A stretch of DNA of 5,570 nucleotides from Paracoccaceae bacterium (lineage in GTDB: Bacteria; Pseudomonadota; Alphaproteobacteria; Rhodobacterales; Rhodobacteraceae). Made by a program: the position numbers and the translations under genes. Shown one piece after another: positions 4,922 through 5,570 of this stretch (position 1 is the stretch's first letter; every line of letters begins with the position of its first letter). The stretch spans positions 41,090-46,659 of the forward strand of contig NVUP01000030.1 of the NCBI GenBank assembly GCA_002401945.1, written 5' to 3'. Below the pieces are notes generated by a model, which worked only from the letters and a program-made list of their open reading frames with translations, did not search any database and was not told the DNA's origin.

Positions 4922-5570
4922 CGATCCTTATCACCTCCAACTCCGCTCGGATATCGTCACTCATACGCGTCAGTAGTTTTTTCCAGACCTCGCAGTAGAG
5001 CGATGGATTGTCAAAGCCCACACCATCAAACCTGTGCGGCAAATACCCACCACCACACGCACCGAACCATTCGCAATTCTTACATACTTTGCATGGTTTC
5101 TGGATCACGTTCAGATCGGCTCGCTCCTGGTGGACCCGAAAATCGTCGCGCAGTATATTATGCAAGTCCGCATTTAACGGCGGACAGATACGTCCGACGT
5201 CCGAAATTCCGACAGACCCGTCCGTTTCAATAACAATCATTGACCGCAGATCGGCACCATGAGCATCCAGTGTCGCAACCTCACCCGTCAGGCCGCGCAG
5301 CAGGCTGTGCAGCGTCCGAACTCTTGGTGCATTCGCACCATAGGCAATCCATCGATCATAGACTTGCTGCCAGAACAGAGCGTAGGGTTCTGCACTGAAG
5401 TCGGGCGTGGGCAGGTTGGCAAAGTTGCCATCTGGCAATAGGAAATCTACATTACGGATGCCATTGGCAACGAACCATTCCAACAGCTCTCCTCCATTTG
5501 GCATCGGATCGGAAACAACGCACAGAATGCCACCAAACAGACGATGAAATAGCGCGTCCTTTGACAATCG
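4887..5570 (-). CDS. FxsB-like radical SAM/SPASM peptide-modifying protein, C-terminal part
   Basis: The frame is open to the right edge; 227 residues are visible and the N-terminal radical SAM (CxxxCxxC) domain must lie outside the window. The visible part shows the FxsB-family signature: FGGILCVVSDP, then NVDFLLPDGNF, ETDGSVGISD and a SPASM-type cysteine set. The cysteines are C129, C160, C163-x2-C166-x5-C172 and C193, with CGGGYLPHR and GFDNPSLYC. SPASM domains hold auxiliary iron-sulfur clusters in radical SAM enzymes that crosslink or otherwise modify peptide side chains. Some FxsB proteins carry a C-terminal extension related to the HExxH family that has lost its motif. This one ends about 34 residues after the SPASM Cys, and the HExxH protein is a separate gene with its motif intact. 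The TTG at 5567 is not accepted as a start because the homologous region extends upstream. Confidence 0.85.
   Translation of the reverse strand, partial: RLSKDALFHRLFGGILCVVSDPMPNGGELLEWFVANGIRNVDFLLPDGNFANLPTPDFSAEPYALFWQQVYDRWIAYGANAPRVRTLHSLLRGLTGEVATLDAHGADLRSMIVIETDGSVGISDVGRICPPLNADLHNILRDDFRVHQERADLNVIQKPCKVCKNCEWFGACGGGYLPHRFDGVGFDNPSLYCEVWKKLLTRMSDDIRAELEVIRIDETLQLSHATG
4930..4938 (-). promoter_or_regulatory. Strong ribosome binding site of the HExxH gene inside the radical SAM gene
   Basis: GGAGGTGAT matches the 16S anti-Shine-Dalgarno over nine bases and lies 8 bases before ATG 4921-4919. It is embedded in codons for LEVI of the upstream gene. It fixes the start and supports efficient, coupled expression of the second enzyme. 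Confidence 0.7.

Noticed and set aside
1..5570. CRISPR array, tRNA or rRNA genes
   Set aside because: No regularly spaced direct repeats and no tRNA or rRNA-like segments were seen on reading both strands.

Overview
The window looks like an accessory, rearranged piece of an alphaproteobacterial chromosome or plasmid, probably Rhodobacterales/roseobacter type. That assignment is an inference from recognised family resemblance (the IS1111-type transposase, the intergenic repeat style and the Rz1-like lysis protein), not from a marker gene. The layout is a mosaic of mobile-element debris on the left and middle, and the end of a peptide-modification (RiPP-type) operon on the right.

Left (1-910, + strand): a decaying prophage edge. 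The C-terminal end of a helical phage-type protein is translationally coupled (GTGA overlap) to a gene whose N-terminal two thirds resemble phage tail/carbohydrate-binding proteins. That gene is joined by an apparent deletion to the body of an Rz1-like spanin lipoprotein in another reading frame. A 31-codon ORF with a good ribosome binding site follows and may be the stub of the next phage gene.

Middle (about 911-4006): an IS110-family, IS1111-group insertion sequence with its transposase on the minus strand. I place its ends at 1192 and 2579: subterminal 15-bp inverted repeats, 1388 bp in all. Removing it rebuilds an 81-bp palindromic intergenic repeat that matches, without gaps, an uninterrupted copy at 3646-3726. 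The transposase reads as an intact 339-residue protein except for a hairpin-rich 37-bp insertion that breaks the frame. The 240 bases downstream of the transposase should encode the element's bridge/seek RNA. A diverged relict of such an RNA end lies near 3358-3455. Between them is a convincing small single-span membrane protein gene (2949-3089, minus).

Right (4007-5570, minus strand): two overlapping genes. The upstream one, cut by the window edge, is the SPASM half of an FxsB-like radical SAM protein. The downstream one is a 304-residue HExxH protein of the family annotated as alpha-ketoglutarate-dependent peptide beta-hydroxylases. Together they suggest a two-enzyme peptide-tailoring cassette. 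Its precursor peptide is not visible here and is expected beyond the right edge.
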